Of a stretch of 64,000 bases of DNA, positions 61,201 to 64,000 are shown one piece after another (the first letter of the stretch is position 1; each line of letters opens with the position of its first letter). The notes under the pieces were generated by a model. That model worked only from the letters and a program-made list of their open reading frames with translations. It was not told the DNA's origin and searched no databases. Origin of the DNA: Flavivirga abyssicola (lineage in GTDB: Bacteria; Bacteroidota; Bacteroidia; Flavobacteriales; Flavobacteriaceae); the NCBI RefSeq assembly GCF_030540775.2, contig NZ_CP141266.1:3087001-3151000 (forward strand), written 5' to 3'. The position numbers were made by a program, and so were the translations under genes.

Positions 61201-61701
61201 TTATTCTAGAATGATATCATCAATGTCTAGATTATCTAATATATAGTTTTCTATAGTGTCTTCGTCCCCTTCTTTGTATTCTATAAAATGTTCTTCTAAC
61301 AAATCTTTTTCAGATAGTAGTGTTGCAATTTCATAGGAACCAATATTTTCGTTCATTATATAGTTTTCAACCGTTTCAAAGTCTAAAGAGTCAAAAGCTG
61401 GTTTTTCTTCAGGAAAAGAAAGGTTAAATAAAAGTAATATAGCTGCAGCAATACCAGATAAATAAATGATGGTTTTTTTTCTAAACAAAGGAATTACTTT
61501 TGCAGGGGGCTTAGTTGAAACTTTGTCTATAATGGTATCTTCCAAATTATTGAAATAGTCCTCAGGCAATTTAAAACCGGAGTCTTTTGACATTTTATTA
61601 AGCTTTATATCACTTAAAATAACATCTTCTAAAGTGTTAAAATAATCATCAGGGACTTTAAACCCTGTTCCTTTAATGTTATGTAGTTTGTTCTGTTTCA
61701 T
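61201..61701 (-). CDS. Probable anti-sigma-like membrane protein (module 2)
   Basis: A protein of 166 residues. The N-terminus contains a tandem motif of about 32 residues: GFKVPDDYFNTLEDVIL and GFKLPEDYFNNLEDTII. One membrane helix lies near residues 72-90 (TIIYLSGIAAAILLLFNLSF), then an acidic extracytoplasmic C-terminus (KEGDEDTIENYILD). It is the middle gene of the module, 36 nt after the sigma factor. The layout matches ECF module 1. Anti-sigma action is inferred from context. Confidence 0.78.
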   Translation of the reverse strand: MKQNKLHNIKGTGFKVPDDYFNTLEDVILSDIKLNKMSKDSGFKLPEDYFNNLEDTIIDKVSTKPPAKVIPLFRKKTIIYLSGIAAAILLLFNLSFPEEKPAFDSLDFETVENYIMNENIGSYEIATLLSEKDLLEEHFIEYKEGDEDTIENYILDNLDIDDIILE

Positions 61702-61737
61702 TATTTTATTAATAAGACTTGTCTTTTTAATAAAGGT

Positions 61738-62280
61738 TTAATCTTTAGTTAAATACGCTTCAATTTTCTTGACGGCTATGTGATATGATGCTTTTAAGGC
61801 ACCTTCACTTGTTTCCAGAATATCAGCCATATCCTTGTACTTTATATCTTCAAAATATTTCATGTTAAAAACCAGTTGTTGCTTTTCTGGCAAAGTAGCA
61901 ATAGCTTGTTGTAATTTTAGTTGAATGGTGCTCCCTTCAAAATAGACATCAGATGTTAGATTGTTTATTGCTAGTTGTTGTACCTCTTCACTCGTAATTT
62001 GTAATCGTTTGGCATTTTTATTAATAAATGTAATGGATTCGTTTGTAGCAATTCGGTATAACCATGAAAATAATTTACTATTCCCTTTAAAATTATGAAT
62101 GTTTTTATAAACTTTAATAAAAGTGTTTTGTAACACGTCATCGGTGTCGTCATGCGACTTTACTATATTTCGAATATGCCAATATAAGCGTTCTTTATAT
62201 AACGTTATAAGTGTCCTAAAAGCTTTCTCTTTAAGGTTTTCTGACTTTAATTGTTCTAATAGTTGTGTTTCGTTGGTCAC
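61738..62280 (-). CDS. ECF-type RNA polymerase sigma factor (module 2)
   Basis: A protein of 180 residues. Region 2 shows DDTDDVLQNTFIKVYKNIHNFKGNSKLFSWLYRIATNESITFINK and region 4 shows ATLPEKQQLVFNMKYFEDIKYKDMADILETSEGALKASYHIAVKK. It heads a three-gene module with a membrane protein and an LTXXQ protein, parallel to module 1 about 9 kb away on the other strand. A TTAGTCT-TT-AGACTAA palindrome is 10 bases before its start codon. Confidence 0.95.
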   Translation of the reverse strand: MTNETQLLEQLKSENLKEKAFRTLITLYKERLYWHIRNIVKSHDDTDDVLQNTFIKVYKNIHNFKGNSKLFSWLYRIATNESITFINKNAKRLQITSEEVQQLAINNLTSDVYFEGSTIQLKLQQAIATLPEKQQLVFNMKYFEDIKYKDMADILETSEGALKASYHIAVKKIEAYLTKD

Positions 62281-62289
62281 AAAAATTGT

Positions 62290-62305
62290 TTAGTCTTTAG
62301 ACTAA
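62290..62305. promoter_or_regulatory. 16-bp palindrome in the leader of ECF module 2
   Basis: TTAGTCT-TT-AGACTAA is a perfect palindrome immediately upstream of the sigma factor gene. It could be an operator or a small leader hairpin close to the ribosome-binding site. Confidence 0.4.
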
Positions 62306-62514
62306 TAAATATACGGAAAGTTTAAATTTTATTTTTGATTTTATTTAATTTTCACAACATATTGATTAGTAGTATTTTACGTGTAATTTAATCGATTAAG
62401 TGTATTAAAATAACGATTAAATGCGTTTTTTTTTGGTTGCAACCGTTTTTTGTTTTATGTTTGTATCAGAAACCTACTTATTGTTGATAGTCGTCCCCAA
62501 GTCTACCAATGAAC

Positions 62515-62553
62515 AAAAAAAAGGATAGAAACCCAAATCTCTATCCTTTTTTT
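62515..62553. terminator. Terminator of the ABC exporter gene
   Basis: AAAAAAAGGATAGA and TCTATCCTTTTTTT are perfect arms with a 10-nt loop. A-runs and T-runs on both sides make it bidirectional. It lies 20 bases after the ABC gene stop on the minus strand. Confidence 0.8.
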
Positions 62554-62572
62554 ATTTTAAGTCAATAAAAGA

Positions 62573-64000
62573 CTATCCGAAACTTTGCATTTCTACTAGT
62601 TTATAGTAAACTCCTTTTTTATCGATGAGGTCTTTGTGTTTGCCTTGTTCTACAATTTCTCCTTTATTAAGAACGATGATTTCATCTGCATTTTGTATGG
62701 TAGATAATCTATGAGCTATAACAATGGATGTTCTATTTTTCATCATATTCTCAAGGGCAACTTGAACTAAACGTTCACTTTCAGTGTCTAAAGCAGAAGT
62801 AGCCTCATCTAGAATCATGATAGGAGGGTTCTTTAAAACAGCTCTTGCTATACTGAGCCGTTGTTGTTGACCTCCAGAAACTTTGTCTCCCGAATCGCCT
62901 ATATTTGTATTTATACCTTTGGGTAAAACTTTAACAAATTCCCAAGCATTAGCTATTTTTAATGCCTCAATAATCTCTTCATCAGTAGCATTTTCTTTGC
63001 CAATGAGTAAATTGTTCTTTATAGTGTCATTAAACAAAATAGATTTTTGAGTCACTAAGCCAATTAAATTTCTTAAAGAATGTTTAGTTAAGTCTCTAAT
63101 ATCTTCACCGTCTATAGTTATGTTTCCATTAGTTATATCGTAAAAACGAGTAACAAGATTGGCTATAGTACTTTTGCCACTTCCTGATTGACCAACTAAA
63201 GCGACACTCTTTCCTTTTGGTACTTCTATAGTGAACTCTTTTAAGACTAAGTCGTCTTCGTATTTAAAAGATACCTTATTGAGTTTAATAGCTTTAGAAA
63301 AACCTGTTTTAGTTTTTGCATTGGGTTTATCTGCTATAGGAGAAGATGTATTTAGAATTTCTAAAACACGTTCAGCAGCAGCATTTCCTTTTTTTACACT
63401 ATAACTGGCTTTGCTAATGGCTTTAGCTGGAGTTAAAATATTATAAGCAAGTCCCATATATACAATAAATAAACCAGCTTCAAGGCTTTTTTCATTTAAA
63501 ACCATTTGTCCTCCATACCATAATAAGATAGCTATAACAAGTATACCTAAAAACTCACTAGTTGGTGAGGCTAGATTTTGACGGTTTAGTAGTCTATTGG
63601 AAAATTTATTGAATCTAAGAGTTGAATCTTTGAACTTTTGTCCAAAAATATCTTCGGCATTGAATCCTTTAATTACTTTAAGCCCTCCTAAAGTTTCTTC
63701 TATTATTGATAAAAAGTGTCCTTGTTCGGTTTGTACTTTATCTGAGTGTTTTTTTAAACTTTTACCTATTCTAGATATAATAAACCCAGAAACAGGTATA
63801 AAAATGAAAACAAATAAAGTAAGTTGTGAACTTATGAGAAACATGGTAATGATAGTAAAAAGTATCATTAAGGGTTCTTTAACAATAAGTTCTAGAATAG
63901 ATAGAAAAGACCCTTGAATTTCTTGTACATCTGTGGTTATTCTAGCTATAGTATCGCCTTTACGTTTATCTGAAAAAAAAGACAAAGGTAAATGAGTGAT
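62573..64000 (-). CDS. ABC exporter, fused permease and ATPase (3' part, open at window end)
   Basis: The frame stays open to 64000, so the gene continues upstream; the edge residues ITHLPLSFFSDKRKGD fit the conserved cytoplasmic loop of MsbA-type exporters. A TTG start at 63985 is not real. The remaining membrane segments are followed by an ATPase with Walker A GQSGSGKST, signature VSGGQQQR, Walker B IMILDEATSALD and the switch His in VIAHRLST. It is a homodimeric half-transporter for lipid-linked or hydrophobic substrates. A lipid A flippase role (MsbA) is possible but not shown. Confidence 0.92.
   Translation of the reverse strand: MTHLPLSFFSDKRKGDTIARITTDVQEIQGSFLSILELIVKEPLMILFTIITMFLISSQLTLFVFIFIPVSGFIISRIGKSLKKHSDKVQTEQGHFLSIIEETLGGLKVIKGFNAEDIFGQKFKDSTLRFNKFSNRLLNRQNLASPTSEFLGILVIAILLWYGGQMVLNEKSLEAGLFIVYMGLAYNILTPAKAISKASYSVKKGNAAAERVLEILNTSSPIADKPNAKTKTGFSKAIKLNKVSFKYEDDLVLKEFTIEVPKGKSVALVGQSGSGKSTIANLVTRFYDITNGNITIDGEDIRDLTKHSLRNLIGLVTQKSILFNDTIKNNLLIGKENATDEEIIEALKIANAWEFVKVLPKGINTNIGDSGDKVSGGQQQRLSIARAVLKNPPIMILDEATSALDTESERLVQVALENMMKNRTSIVIAHRLSTIQNADEIIVLNKGEIVEQGKHKDLIDKKGVYYKLVEMQSFG

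Noticed and set aside
63985-64000. Apparent TTG start of the ABC exporter
   Set aside because: The reading frame is open to the window edge and residues upstream fit the family, so the gene is truncated by the window.
1-64000. Search for rRNA, tRNA, riboswitches and intact insertion sequences
   Set aside because: I saw no tRNA-like T-arm sequences, rRNA or riboswitch-like conserved leaders, and no complete transposase; small RNAs cannot be excluded by eye.

Overview
The window is chromosomal DNA of a Flavobacteriaceae-type bacterium (Bacteroidota). The base composition is AT-rich. Several secreted proteins end in type IX secretion (T9SS) sorting domains. Promoters carry the Bacteroidota -7 element TAnnTTTG, many lipoproteins have short lipobox signals, and two ECF sigma modules and LytTR/7TM histidine kinases are present. 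A CcoI-type ATPase beside an FNR-type regulator, beta-oxidation genes and pyruvate formate-lyase point to a facultatively microaerobic heterotroph. I saw no rRNA, tRNA, CRISPR array or intact insertion sequence.

Layout. 1-2.2 kb: 5' part of a copper P-type ATPase (CcoI), divergent from an FNR/CRP regulator, then dispersed repeats. 2.2-7.4 kb: BNR-repeat protein plus S9 peptidase. 7.5-10.3 kb: VWA protein and AAA ATPase, separated by a repeat-filled gap. 10.4-17.1 kb: secreted GH8 glycosidase, YdeI-like protein, M1 and M28 peptidases, NTF2-like and DUF6265-like proteins, with a MITE-like element and a second copy of the dispersed repeat. 17.3-26 kb: MarR-controlled fatty-acid oxidation operon (MarR, HAD/ECH fusion, thiolase, acyl-CoA dehydrogenase), interrupted twice by S23-type four-helix-bundle genes, plus an acyl-CoA ligase. 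26.4-30.7 kb: pflB, pflA and an OFA-type transporter. 30.8-34.5 kb: DinB-like protein and pyruvate phosphate dikinase. 34.6-38 kb: LytTR regulator and two histidine kinases. 38-44.6 kb: lipoprotein, T9SS protein, repeat-rich S74 protein, an IS3 remnant and a beta-helix T9SS protein. 45-52.5 kb: purL, a small two-gene cassette, fructosamine-kinase-like, DHFR-like and RsmB-like genes. 52.6-56.3 kb: ECF module 1 and a YHYH/MORN/SCO lipoprotein set. 56.3-60.7 kb: a large membrane-anchored patatin and a Ycf48-like lipoprotein. 60.7-62.3 kb: ECF module 2. 62.6-64 kb: an ABC exporter running off the end.

Logic. Three promoters (ccoI, pflBA-transporter, ppdK) share a TGA-N6-TCA palindrome placed 22 bases before a TAnnTTTG-like -7 element. 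This ties oxygen-limited respiration, formate fermentation and PEP/pyruvate interconversion to the FNR-type regulator encoded here. The beta-oxidation operon has its own MarR and a 26-bp perfect palindrome over its promoter. The most unusual structures are the S23 genes framed by inverted TAGA-rich arms inside the fad operon, with a gene-less look-alike between the VWA and AAA genes, and repeat elements whose ends supply the stop codons of neighbouring genes.
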